Shown in pieces: positions 7,444-17,178 of a stretch of 64,000 nt of DNA. A model generated the notes under the pieces. The model did not search any database, was not told the origin of the DNA, and saw only the letters and a list, made by a program, of their open reading frames with translations. The position numbers and the translations under genes were made by a program. The stretch is from Paenibacillus barcinonensis (lineage in GTDB: Bacteria; Bacillota; Bacilli; Paenibacillales; Paenibacillaceae). The stretch's first letter is position 1. Every line of letters starts with the position of its first letter. The DNA lies in assembly GCF_003217495.1 (NCBI RefSeq), contig NZ_QJSW01000026.1, positions 1-64,000 of the forward strand, written 5' to 3'.

Positions 7444-8316
7444 ATGAGTATACCTTCCCAATCCAATCAATGGCCTGAGCCGGATAAGAGGGGTTTGGCT
7501 GAACAAGGGATAACTGCCGCGAAGCATTCGTCGCTTCGCTTGCAGATTTGGGAAACGCCGCTTATGCGTCGTGGAAGCAATGTGCTGGATGCATTTGCAT
7601 GGGAAGAAGTCATGTGCAGGCGAGTTGGTTCAGGACATCTGCCGGTGGCTCATATATGGCGGCATGCGGATGCCTTTGTGGCCGGGCTGCGTGATCGAAG
7701 ACTGCCTCTTGCAGTCGAAGCGATGGAACGTATTCGCGGTGAGGGGGCTGCTGTATGTGTGCGACCTTCAGGCGGTGCGGCCGTCCCCTTGAATCCGGGA
7801 GTCGTGAATGTGTCTCTGATTCTGCCTAATCCCGGACATGCCATCAATATTCATGATGATTTTCGCGAGATGGCTTCGATTATTGCCGAGTCGTTAATCC
7901 CTTGGACAGCTCAGGCAGAGACTGGAGAAGTACAGGGGGCCTTCTGCCCTGGAGATTATGATGTCAGCGTGGGTGGATTGAAATTTTGTGGTATCGCTCA
8001 GCGGAGGCAGGCGAAAGCCTACATAATTACTGCGTTTATCATCGTGGAAGGTCCAGGAGATGAGCTTGCTGCAGCAGTGCGCAGCTTTTATGATGAAGCC
8101 TCAGGGGGAAGGGCTGGGGGATATCCGGAGGTGAAACCTGGCACGATGGCAAGCTTGCAGGAGCTGGCAGGCGTGCCTTCGACGGCGGCGTATACGGCGT
8201 CACTGGTGCGTACCTTACGCAGCAGGTACCCGAATGCTGGAACGGAGCGGGTGCTTTCTGTTCATACAGATGAAGTGCGCGTGACAGCAGAACAGATGAA
8301 ATCGCGCTACGACTGA
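7444..8316 (+). CDS. lipL: Octanoyl-[GcvH]:protein N-octanoyltransferase (LipL-like)
   Basis: This 290-residue protein belongs to the biotin/lipoate ligase fold. In Gram-positive bacteria LipL moves octanoate from GcvH to the E2 subunits of dehydrogenases, ahead of LipA. The signature VRPSGGAAVPLNPGVVNVSL and the active-site Cys in GAFCPGDYDVSVGGLKFCGI fit LipL better than LplA. There is no obvious ATP-adenylation motif. The start at 7444 is set by GGAGG at 7430-7434; the upstream ATG at 7411 has no ribosome-binding site and the ATG at 7437 is out of frame. It is not clustered with other lipoate genes. A LipM-type octanoyltransferase is the main alternative. Confidence 0.82.
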   Translation: MSIPSQSNQWPEPDKRGLAEQGITAAKHSSLRLQIWETPLMRRGSNVLDAFAWEEVMCRRVGSGHLPVAHIWRHADAFVAGLRDRRLPLAVEAMERIRGEGAAVCVRPSGGAAVPLNPGVVNVSLILPNPGHAINIHDDFREMASIIAESLIPWTAQAETGEVQGAFCPGDYDVSVGGLKFCGIAQRRQAKAYIITAFIIVEGPGDELAAAVRSFYDEASGGRAGGYPEVKPGTMASLQELAGVPSTAAYTASLVRTLRSRYPNAGTERVLSVHTDEVRVTAEQMKSRYD

Positions 8317-8387
8317 GTTCTTTTTCATCAGGTTTGGAATTGGGTAACAGAGATGGTATGATGTGATTTCGGAAGGAGAGGATTAGA

Positions 8388-8612
8388 GTGGAAACATTAA
8401 GATATACATACCTGTATGAAGTTATTTCAACAGGTGAAAAGTCAGAATTCAGCCAAATGGCAACCAGCAAGGAAGAGGCCGCTGCCCTGATTGTGGCACG
8501 TATTGCCGATCTGGAGTTTACAGAGGAGTCCGATATCAAGCTCGGCGATCTGATTGCAATCAGCAAACAGGTTGGCGACAACTACGTAGCATGTGAGGGC
8601 TGTGCTTCTTAA
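8388..8612 (+). CDS. Small hypothetical protein (74 aa)
   Basis: I do not recognise this 74-residue protein. It starts at a GTG with GGAAGGAGAG 8-17 bases upstream, a strong ribosome-binding site, and ends at a terminator at 8655-8688, so it is very likely a real gene. It is acidic, with no membrane segment. Cys is seen only near the end (VACEGCAS), a CxxC that could bind metal or be redox active. The pattern YTYLYEVISTGEKSEFSQMA followed by helical ATSKEEAAALIVARIADLEF suggests a small alpha/beta fold. The coding bias is like its neighbours. Confidence 0.75.
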   Translation: METLRYTYLYEVISTGEKSEFSQMATSKEEAAALIVARIADLEFTEESDIKLGDLIAISKQVGDNYVACEGCAS

Positions 8613-8654
8613 CATAGATATGTTATGAGTGGAGTGTAATGTGAAGTGAATTGT

Positions 8655-8688
8655 GAGGTGAATCTCTTATATGAGATTCGCCTTTTTT
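8655..8688 (+). terminator. Intrinsic terminator after the 74-aa gene
   Basis: A GAATCTC/GAGATTC stem with outer AGG/CCT pairing (8655-8684) is followed by TTTTTT (8683-8688). Confidence 0.9.
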
Positions 8689-8778
8689 GTTTGGGTTGCA
8701 TGAGTGGGGTGTTAATAACAATAGCCTGCGAATTATGCGAGCTCACTCACCCAGGGTGCACCGTGCAATACATTCAAC

Positions 8779-8818
8779 AAGAGATATCTTTCAGTCCTTT
8801 GGACTGGAGATATCTCTT
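8779..8818. terminator. Bidirectional terminator between convergent genes
   Basis: AAGAGATATCT (8779-8789) pairs with AGATATCTCTT (8808-8818), and CAGTCC with GGACTG inside. It lies 24 bp beyond the stop of the minus-strand SOD gene. Confidence 0.75.
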
Positions 8819-8842
8819 TAACTTCACAGGCAGTGCTGTGCT

Positions 8843-10141
8843 TTAATAAGGCGGCCACAGCAGCTTGCGTGCGGCTTCATAACGTTCAGCGACAGCAGGC
8901 CAGTACACGACATTCCACCAGTCCTCGATATACTTTTTGCGTTCGTTCTGATGTTTGAGATAGTAGGCATGCTCCCATACATCCAGCGGCAAGAGCGGCA
9001 CGATGTCGGATTGGGAGAGGTTCTGATGTTTTTCGGCCTGCAAGATCTCCAAGCGATGCGCTCGCGGACTCCATACAAGCATCGCCCAGCCGCTGCCCTC
9101 GACCTTGTTGGCTGCTTCAGTAAATTGATTTTTGAACGCCTCGTAGCTGCCAAAATCACGTTTGATCTGCTCTGCAAGCATGCCTTCAGGCTTGCCGCCA
9201 CCTGCGGGATTCATAATGGTCCAGAAGATGGTATGCAGATAGTGACCTGCCCCGTTAAAAGCAAGCTCACGCTCCCAATGCTTGACGAGCTCAAAGTTAT
9301 TCTTTTTACGAGATTCAGCCAGCTTTTTCTCGGCCGTATTCAGTCCGTCCACATAGGATTGATGGTGTTTGTCATGGTGAATACGCATCGTCAGCTCGTC
9401 AATATGTGGCTCCAGTGCGTTGTACGCGTAAGGCAGGGGAGGTAGCGTATGCCCGCCTATGGGAACGGGCTTTTCTTTAACCGGGGCCGTATTCGTCAAG
9501 GGCTCGGCTGAAGTGTTGCCACCCGCAGAAGATTGAGGTGCTGCTGATTGCGCCTGTACAGAAGGGGCGGGAGACGCATTTGTTTTGATGTTGGAAGTGG
9601 CCTGAGCTTCTTTTGCTTCACGCCGCACGTTCGGATTGTCTTCGAGCTTGGTGCTGTGCAGTGCGTTCTCCAGCAGCAGAGATGAGGCTGATGCCGCTTC
9701 TCGCAGCAGACCAGGCGTGCTCAAGGTTTCGAGTACCCCGAGGAAATACTCCGATTCACGGATGGCATGCAGAATAAATGCTTGGGCAAGCGGAACCGCA
9801 CATACCGCAGCGCTTTGCTCCAGCAGGACATACAACTGTTTAATAAACGCCCTGGACTGATCCTGTGCTGCCGAGACGAGCTGATCAATGCAGCGCATGA
9901 TATACGGAGCAGGGGGCTGGGTTGCGGGCAATAGCTGCTTAATCAGCTGATTCGCGACTCGTTCGCTGCCCGCAAAGGCAGCCTCCCATTCCTCCAGCAG
10001 CTTCACATAAGAAGGCTCCAGGTCAGGCACCAGAGCCCGAATAATGAGGGTATGCTCCTTCTCCTGCTCCTTCCAGAAACGGATTTCCTCCAGCGTCCGC
10101 AAAGGCAGCAGACGACCATAATCGTCGCAGTTCATATTCAT
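8843..10141 (-). CDS. DUF2935-like domain fused to Fe/Mn superoxide dismutase
   Basis: This is a 432-residue two-part protein. Residues about 1-150 are a helical domain like DUF2935, with EIRFWKEQEKEHTLIIRAL and HAIRESEYFLGVLETL holding spaced Glu and His residues that suggest a ferritin-like metal site. A low-complexity Ala/Pro/Ser linker (about 165-225) follows. Residues about 228-432 are a full Mn/Fe SOD domain: LPPLPYAYNALEPHIDELTM, first His in MRIHHDKHH, His in GAGHYLHTIFW, Asp and His in [16 protein letters not shown]. All four metal ligands are present. There is no signal peptide, so it is cytosolic. GGAGGTCCC precedes the ATG at 10141, with an in-frame ATG at 10135 also possible. Function beyond superoxide removal is not known. 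Confidence 0.88.
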   Translation of the reverse strand: MNMNCDDYGRLLPLRTLEEIRFWKEQEKEHTLIIRALVPDLEPSYVKLLEEWEAAFAGSERVANQLIKQLLPATQPPAPYIMRCIDQLVSAAQDQSRAFIKQLYVLLEQSAAVCAVPLAQAFILHAIRESEYFLGVLETLSTPGLLREAASASSLLLENALHSTKLEDNPNVRREAKEAQATSNIKTNASPAPSVQAQSAAPQSSAGGNTSAEPLTNTAPVKEKPVPIGGHTLPPLPYAYNALEPHIDELTMRIHHDKHHQSYVDGLNTAEKKLAESRKKNNFELVKHWERELAFNGAGHYLHTIFWTIMNPAGGGKPEGMLAEQIKRDFGSYEAFKNQFTEAANKVEGSGWAMLVWSPRAHRLEILQAEKHQNLSQSDIVPLLPLDVWEHAYYLKHQNERKKYIEDWWNVVYWPAVAERYEAARKLLWPPY

Positions 10142-10272
10142 GGGACCTCCAATCCTTCATTGTGAAATTACCGTACAGGCATTCATCATTCCGCGTAGTC
10201 AACGTTCAGTGATATAGCTCTGTCTCAGGCAGTATATTCCCGAAGCATGTTGTCCTATGTGCATACAAAAAA

Positions 10273-10291
10273 AGAGCCCCTCCGGGGCTCT
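10273..10291 (-). terminator. Intrinsic terminator of the alpha/beta hydrolase gene
   Basis: AGAGCCCC/GGGGCTCT is a short, strong hairpin (10273-10291) followed on the minus strand by TTTTTTT. It lies about 63 bp beyond the stop at 10355. Confidence 0.9.
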
Positions 10292-10354
10292 GAATACGTT
10301 CACTGAGCTTTGCAGCGTGGACCACGCTAACAAAAGTCATCTATAGAATGTCGT

Positions 10355-11383
10355 TTAACGCACATTATTACTTGCACTTTGTACATACTCTCCGCTGGTC
10401 TTGGTCACATGACTGAGGAAAGTCGAAACACGGCGTAAATATTCCTTCGGATGCTCTCTGAAAATCAATTCGTGATGTGCATCCTTCACGATCCATTCCT
10501 CGGAATATGGATTGGTCTGATTAGCGGCAAGCTGCTCGGCAATAGGATAAGGAGCCTTCTCGTCCTCCGTACCGTGAATAAAGAAGATGGGGAACGGATA
10601 GTCTTTTTTCTTCACTTCCTGATACGGAATCTGCTGTAAACCTGTCCCGTTTAGCACAGGGAAGAGCAGCTTCATAATCTCCAGCGTAGGCTGGCGCGGC
10701 AGATTGATCTGGTTATGAATGTTATGGTAGAGCGTGTCCGGCTCCAGCAGGAACGTGCTGTCCAGAATCATGGCATCCACTTCATTCGTAAGCAATCCGG
10801 TTTGCAGGGCAGTGCCTGCTCCCATGGAGAAGCCCCAGACGACCAGCTCCTGCGCTCCGCGCTGCTTCGCGAACTGAATAGCACCAAGCAGTTGCTGGGA
10901 CTCGGCTTTACCGCCAGTAGCTACAGCTCTGTTTATTTGAGAGGCAAACCCGTAATCAAACATCACAACATTGAACCCGAGCTGGTGTGCGTAGTGGGCC
11001 AGATCATACATCGGCACCCAGGTTTCCTCGCGGTTGGCGCCATAGCCATGACTGAAAATAATCGTTTTGCCCGTGTCCTTATTAGCGGGAATATACCAGC
11101 CCTGCATCGTACGGCTGCCGTCCGCTGCCGGGAAGGTGATATCCTCGTACTTCATGTTTTTCGCCTGCATGGGATTCGAGAAAACAGGTGCGACCGTAGG
11201 ATTCGAAAGCACCCATGCAATATAACCGTGTAAGGCAATAAAACAAAACAAAAGGAAAAATACTACGGAGAGCAGCAACGCTACGACAATATGTTTGAAC
11301 CGAATCAGCCTTGGTGACAACGAAGAGGGCAGATCGGACACTTTGGTATGCAGCGGGGCCTCGCTCTGGGATGTCGAATACAT
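10355..11383 (-). CDS. Membrane-anchored alpha/beta hydrolase
   Basis: The protein has 342 residues. A single membrane helix lies at about 32-54 (HIVVALLLSVVFFLLFCFIAL), and the hydrolase domain follows, presumably outside the membrane. The oxyanion loop is FSHGYGANREET, the nucleophile Ser is in VWGFSMGAGTAL, the acid is in FFIHGTEDEKAPY and the His is in DAHHELIFREHP, so the catalytic triad is complete. The family is close to BEM46/YqkD-type hydrolases, whose substrates are mostly unknown. AAAGGAGGGG lies about 8 bases before the ATG. It is transcribed alone, with a terminator at 10273-10291. Confidence 0.88.
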   Translation of the reverse strand: MYSTSQSEAPLHTKVSDLPSSLSPRLIRFKHIVVALLLSVVFFLLFCFIALHGYIAWVLSNPTVAPVFSNPMQAKNMKYEDITFPAADGSRTMQGWYIPANKDTGKTIIFSHGYGANREETWVPMYDLAHYAHQLGFNVVMFDYGFASQINRAVATGGKAESQQLLGAIQFAKQRGAQELVVWGFSMGAGTALQTGLLTNEVDAMILDSTFLLEPDTLYHNIHNQINLPRQPTLEIMKLLFPVLNGTGLQQIPYQEVKKKDYPFPIFFIHGTEDEKAPYPIAEQLAANQTNPYSEEWIVKDAHHELIFREHPKEYLRRVSTFLSHVTKTSGEYVQSASNNVR

Positions 11384-11720
11384 GCACGCCCCTCCTTTAA
11401 AATTCAGTTAAGCGAAATTCAGCATAAGATCACAATGTGCAAACATGCTTGTTTTTTTAAATTTAAAATCAGGCAAATACCCTGATGCTAAAGTCATGCT
11501 TTAGCATTTATTAATGAAAAGTGATTCTATCTTTATCGTATGTTCCGATATAGTTAAAGTCAATTGCTTGGCGGCATTTGTTACGCAATTGTTATATAGT
11601 TCTTTAGTTGTATAGATAACATTTCCATAGTGTGAAATTTACAGGAGATTAAGAGATGCATTTTTTGCAGAAAATGCCCACTGACTTTTAACTTTTCCCC
11701 AGATTCATCGCTCTTTTTGG

Positions 11721-11749
11721 TTTACAGATGAGATCGTTTCTCATATAAT
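11721..11749 (+). promoter_or_regulatory. SigmaA promoter of iclR
   Basis: TTTACA (11721-11726) and a perfect TATAAT (11744-11749) are separated by exactly 17 bases. The spacer and first base of the -10 hold an inverted repeat, ATGAGA/TCTCAT (11728-11744), which may be a second protein-binding site. Confidence 0.85.
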
Positions 11750-11761
11750 TTATGTAACCAA

Positions 11762-11778
11762 GTTTCATGTGATGAAAC
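11762..11778. promoter_or_regulatory. Operator-like 17-bp dyad at the iclR start site
   Basis: GTTTCATGTGATGAAAC is a perfect 7-3-7 inverted repeat about 6 bases after the expected transcription start, which suits self-repression by the IclR protein. The aconitase leader holds a 15 of 17 match (25998-26014 on the minus strand). Confidence 0.65.
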
Positions 11779-11797
11779 ATGAGGAGGGCATTATGCC

Positions 11798-12541
11798 ATG
11801 GAAGACCGCAAGTTAACCGTCCGGGCTGTAGAACGGGCGCTGGATATATTATTATGTTTTACCACGCGTAGCGATCTGGGACTCACTGAAATTGCCAGCC
11901 AGATCGGTCTGCACAAGAGCACCGTGCATCGCTTGATGGCTACACTGGAGGATAAGGGCTTTGTCATTCGTGATGCGGCTACGGAGAAATATCGACTGGG
12001 CATTCGTATCTGGGAGCTGTCTGCCCATATGTCACGCAGTGATGATCCTGCGATTCTGCTGCTGCCTGCAATGGAGAGGCTTCGGGATCGTTTGGGTGAG
12101 ACGGTGAGCCTCTATCTTCGAGATGGCAGTGAGCGGATTCGGATTCAGGCGGTACAGAGTGATCAGGCTATACGCCGTGTTGCACCTGTAGGGGCCAGAT
12201 TGCCGCTTTCCGTAGGAGCTTCCAGTAAAGTGCTGATGGCATTTGCCACGGAGGAGGACCGCGAGGAGCTAATGAACGGCCCGGAATGGCCCGTATTTAT
12301 TGACCCGGCCGTGTATCTGTCGCAGATGGAGGACATCCGGGAGAGCGGATATGCAACCAGCTATGAGGAGCGTGAGCCTGGAGCGGCTGCGGTGTCCGTA
12401 CCGATTATGGATCGCAGAGGCAGCATCGCGGCAGCGCTTTCTGTGTCTGGCCCGGTCAGCCGGCTCTCACAGGAAACACTGCATGAGTATGCACCCGTAT
12501 TGAAGGAAGCGGCAGCGCAGATGGGACTTATGCTGTCGTAA
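11798..12541 (+). CDS. IclR family transcriptional regulator
   Basis: The protein has 247 residues, the normal IclR length. A winged helix-turn-helix lies at about 4-65 (ALDILLCFTTRSDLGLTEIA, then HKSTVHRLMATLEDKGFV), and the C-terminal effector-binding domain at about 75-247 with LRDRLGETVSLYLRDG, GARLPLSVGASSKVLMAF, AAAVSVPIMDRRGSIAAAL and SVSGPVSRL. GAGGAGG is 10 bases before the ATG; an overlapping ATG at 11793 is out of frame. The promoter and an operator-like dyad are immediately upstream, so self-regulation is likely. The effector is unknown. The gene next to it on the same strand is thiC, which has its own riboswitch, so the two need not be linked. Confidence 0.92.
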   Translation: MEDRKLTVRAVERALDILLCFTTRSDLGLTEIASQIGLHKSTVHRLMATLEDKGFVIRDAATEKYRLGIRIWELSAHMSRSDDPAILLLPAMERLRDRLGETVSLYLRDGSERIRIQAVQSDQAIRRVAPVGARLPLSVGASSKVLMAFATEEDREELMNGPEWPVFIDPAVYLSQMEDIRESGYATSYEEREPGAAAVSVPIMDRRGSIAAALSVSGPVSRLSQETLHEYAPVLKEAAAQMGLMLS

Positions 12542-12720
12542 ATTCGTTGGCGTACTTTGGTTCAAATCGGCTTGGTGTCAGTTCTATGCGAGCATATTAT
12601 CTGGAATATAAAGGTTGTATTTCTAACCAGATTAAGCTACTCTGTAATGGACGGCCCGGCGGGGCCAGTTGAAAATTCATCGTTAAGTTGAAACGCGGCT
12701 TGTACGCCGCAATATGTTTA

Positions 12721-12822
12721 CGTTACTGGGGGAGTCCGAATTGTCCGGACTGAGACGGGATCGCATGAGATCTCGGACCCTTTGCACCTGATCTGGATCA
12801 TACCAGCGTAGGGAAGTAATCG
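12721..12822 (+). ncRNA. TPP riboswitch (THI element) upstream of thiC
   Basis: The conserved TPP aptamer core is plain: GGGGAGTCC, GGACTGAGA, then GGACCCTTTGCACCTGATC, TGGATCATACCAGCGTAGGG. Stem P1 forms from TTACT (12723-12727) and AGTAA (12815-12819). Thiamine pyrophosphate binding is expected to favour the terminator at 12916-12943 and reduce thiC expression. Confidence 0.95.
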
Positions 12823-12915
12823 GCCATTTGACCAAGAACACTGCGGACGTTAACCTGGCGCAAATGCTGTTTAGCAGCAAGATGCCTATGTTTACGTGTA
12901 CAGTGATGGACATCA

Positions 12916-12943
12916 GTCGGTTCCCTCGGAACCGGCTTTTTTT
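12916..12943 (+). terminator. Expression-platform terminator of the TPP riboswitch
   Basis: CGGTTCC (12918-12924), loop CTC, GGAACCG (12928-12934), then seven T. It lies between the aptamer and thiC with no gene in between, so it is a regulated terminator. Confidence 0.85.
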
Positions 12944-12999
12944 ATATACAGCGCCAAGTCAAGATTCGTATGCTGTGCGTTCATCTGAACTCATTGTGA

Positions 13000-14970
<1,971 letters not shown>

Positions 14971-15235
14971 ATAGTAGACAGTAGATAGTAGATAGTGAGT
15001 GGCAGATAGTAGATAGTGAGTGGCAGATAGTAGATGGTAGGCAGCAGGTAGTAGAAAGTGGCGAGTAGATATTAACGCTAGATAACAGCGCTAGGGCAAC
15101 ATCACCTAGGGATTAGAGGGAGACATGCAGCAGCTCCAGGGGCGAGAGTAGGGAGTGGGAAATGAGCAGTAGACAGTAGACAGTAGACAGTAAATAGGAG
15201 AGGGCGATAGTAGACGGTGGATCGTAGACCACAAT
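14971..15235. repeat. Low-complexity tandem repeats, TAGA/AGTAGAC type
   Basis: From 14971 to about 15078 there are degenerate copies of AGATAGTAGATAGTG, including two close copies of a 22-base unit ending GAGTGGC. At 15171-15196 AGTAGAC is repeated three times, then decays. The tract follows thiC directly and contains no plausible gene. It looks like slipped-strand expansion. Confidence 0.8.
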
Positions 15236-15303
15236 AATTGAGAGAGTTAGGCAGTGATAGCGATCGTGAGCGGCACAGGTAATGGGCCGCTTCGGACAAG
15301 TTG

Positions 15304-15352
15304 AAAAAGTGACCCGGCAGGACTGCAAGGTCTGAGCCTGGGTCACTTTTTT
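15304..15352. terminator. Bidirectional terminator between thiC and the racemase-like gene
   Basis: AAAAAGTGACCC (15304-15315) pairs with GGGTCACTTTTT (15340-15351), with A run on one side and T run on the other. It is 330 bp beyond thiC, the repeat tract intervening. Confidence 0.85.
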
Positions 15353-15383
15353 ATGAGCAGAACGCGGACATGCGCTGGAAATG

Positions 15384-15576
15384 TAACGATCTCTACAAAC
15401 CTTATTCAGCCATTTTTGACGCAATAGCATCTCTAACGATCCCCAGTGACGCTATTCCACCTAAAGTAGCCGAAAAAGGGACAGTGCAGGCCTGAAAATC
15501 TATAATAAGGCTTCTCAGGATCGTTACAATTCCAATGAGGCTGAAATGAGGCGAATAGCGTTCTCTCAGATCGTTA
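15384..15576. repeat. 193-bp dyad repeat element, copy 2
   Basis: Units lie at 15384-15407 (+), 15434-15457 (+), 15503-15526 (-) and 15553-15576 (-), the same offsets as copy 1 to the base. It sits between convergent thiC and the racemase-like gene, just after their shared terminator. Confidence 0.9.
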
Positions 15577-15722
15577 GCCGTATAGACGATGTGTTAATCC
15601 TTGGGGCGATACACACGCTGTCTTCCTTTAATGCTGCGGCTTGTCCAATTGCGGAATAAGAGTGTCGGCTTCCGTGCCCAGCAGGTCAAGCTCACCCAAG
15701 CATGATGTCATTTCTCCGAAAT

Positions 15723-16391
15723 TTAACGTGTAATGCCGATATCTCGCTCCAGAGTTGGGCCCAAAGATGATAGTGGGGTATAGATGGTCACACCTGCACT
15801 GAGGGATGCCTGCTCGGCGGCAGGGGCCATGGAGAGCTGGGCGGCCACCAGGCAGGTGTCCTTGCGTTCAAGGGCCAGCTGATGTAATGCTTCTTCCAAA
15901 GCCGCAAGATAGCCGTCCTGATCACCTCGCATGACCATATCGAACAGGCCTGGAAGCAGCAAGGCTTCTAGCTCGGGCTTGTCTTCATCTGCTCCATGCC
16001 GATCCAGATGTTCACGATACCGGGCCATCGTTGGCTCCACTGTGGCAGAATTCGTAAACGTCAGCAAATATCGTTTTGGCTGCCTTCGCATCATGGCGAG
16101 AAGTGAATCATCAATGCCCGTTACCGGAATCGGCAACGGTTGCATTTGTTCCAGTGCGGCTGCAAACAAGGTGCACGTCACAAGAATGGCATCTGCATGA
16201 CAACGGCTCATCCATTGCAGTGTCTGGTTTACTTTTTCCCGAACAAGGGTGCTGTTGAAATCCTCATCATGCTTGAGTCGATCAAGACCTGGGTCCACAT
16301 AATGAACCAGTTCGACAGAATAAGAAGCCAGTGCTTGCTCGATCAGTCTGATGTTGGAGTGGTGTGCGTGGAAACAGGCAATTATGCTCAT
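15723..16391 (-). CDS. Asp/Glu racemase superfamily-like protein
   Basis: This 222-residue protein resembles the aspartate/glutamate/hydantoin racemase superfamily. The N-terminal strand and loop (MSIIACFHAHHSNIRLIEQAL) and the Cys in ILVTCTLFAAALE agree with the first catalytic half. A second active-site Cys would be expected later; only TCLVAAQLSMAPA offers one, without the usual GC motif, so racemase activity is doubtful. Many such stand-alone proteins are annotated as hypothetical. AAAGGGG lies about 9-15 bases upstream of the ATG. The gene converges with thiC. The fold is moderately sure and the reaction is not claimed. Confidence 0.65.
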   Translation of the reverse strand: MSIIACFHAHHSNIRLIEQALASYSVELVHYVDPGLDRLKHDEDFNSTLVREKVNQTLQWMSRCHADAILVTCTLFAAALEQMQPLPIPVTGIDDSLLAMMRRQPKRYLLTFTNSATVEPTMARYREHLDRHGADEDKPELEALLLPGLFDMVMRGDQDGYLAALEEALHQLALERKDTCLVAAQLSMAPAAEQASLSAGVTIYTPLSSLGPTLERDIGITR

Positions 16392-16528
16392 AGGCCATCC
16401 CCTTTATGTAGAGGTGACGAGTAAGGCGTGCCGAGTTCACATCGTGAGTGTTACACAGGTAAACCTAGCCACGCCTGAAATGTCACGTTTACCGTATTAT
16501 AGGTAGCAGGGGATATAGATGTAAAGTG

Positions 16529-16696
16529 TTACCTCATATTCATGGATACGTTCTTTTTTGCCATTTTTTGCTGTAAAATTTCATGGAAGGATAGACCTGG
16601 ATTGTTCTCATTTTCCTTCTTCGGAGCAGCGGTCGCCGTGTTGCGTGGATATTGGTGGTGATACGGGATCATTTGCTGAATAGGCATGCGGATCAT
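16529..16696 (-). CDS. Unlisted small protein (55 aa)
   Basis: This short gene reads on the minus strand from ATG at 16696 to TAA at 16529, with AAGGAGG (16704-16710) 7 bases upstream, an ideal ribosome-binding site. The product begins MIRMPIQQMIPYHHQYPR and ends with a helical, basic segment GLSFHEILQQKMAKK. It has no Cys, no signal peptide and no membrane helix. I do not recognise a family. The SFHEIL motif recalls the short amphipathic segment of some flagellar-operon proteins, but this is weak. A perfect inverted repeat (16713-16731) sits just upstream of the ribosome-binding site and could be an operator. Confidence 0.6.
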   Translation of the reverse strand: MIRMPIQQMIPYHHQYPRNTATAAPKKENENNPGLSFHEILQQKMAKKNVSMNMR

Positions 16697-17130
16697 CTTG
16701 GTTCCTCCTTACATGCATGATGAACATGCATCATTTTATTTGTTAATGGATTTGATTATGCTGAGTTATCTATTTGATATGTATTGGAGAAATGTACGGT
16801 GTCATTCGCAAAATAAAATATATCCACCGCGTGCACCTATAGGTACATATGACTTGTTACATGAAGGAGCGGGAATGGACTCCCAATTCCGACTCGGATG
16901 TAGTGATTTTACCCGGTATTCACAGGATGTAAACGGTTTTAGGAGAATTCAGGAAGAAAGAACCTGATATGACTCAGAAGAGATGGGAGCAGGGGGATGG
17001 TTGTTATGCGAATGGTCCTAATTTTAAGGAAGTCAATGGTGCTTGCTTTTGAGGCATATGTCCAAGTAACTAGGTATGGTATATGCTAACTAACTTGGTA
17101 CTAAGGTCGGGGTATATCGCTCGGAAAATG
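16697..17130. other. AT-rich intergenic stretch
   Basis: A frame of 93 codons (16686-16967, plus strand) overlaps the unlisted small gene and has no ribosome-binding site or domain, so I do not call it. An exact 7-5-7 dyad ATGCATG/CATGCAT lies at 16713-16731. I see nothing else clear. Confidence 0.5.
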
Positions 17131-17158
17131 TAAAAAAAGCCGCCAAGACCTCTTGGCG
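17131..17158 (-). terminator. Intrinsic terminator of the zinc-ribbon/GyrI-like gene
   Basis: CGCCAAG/CTTGGCG (17141-17158) is followed on the minus strand by seven T. It lies 20 bp after the stop at 17179. Confidence 0.9.
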
Positions 17159-17178
17159 ACTCGTGCTTCGCTGAAGCA

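Larger units (their letters stand above)
11384..11797. other. Divergent promoter region, hydrolase and iclR
   Basis: This AT-rich intergenic region has no open frame of note. The right side carries the iclR promoter and operator. The left side presumably carries the hydrolase promoter, for which I see no clear -35/-10 pair. Confidence 0.6.

Noticed and set aside
8646-8846. 66-codon plus-strand frame after the 74-aa gene
   Set aside because: It starts inside a terminator and reads through another; no coding evidence.
16686-16967. 93-codon plus-strand frame
   Set aside because: It overlaps the well-supported small gene on the other strand and has no ribosome-binding site, domain or normal composition.
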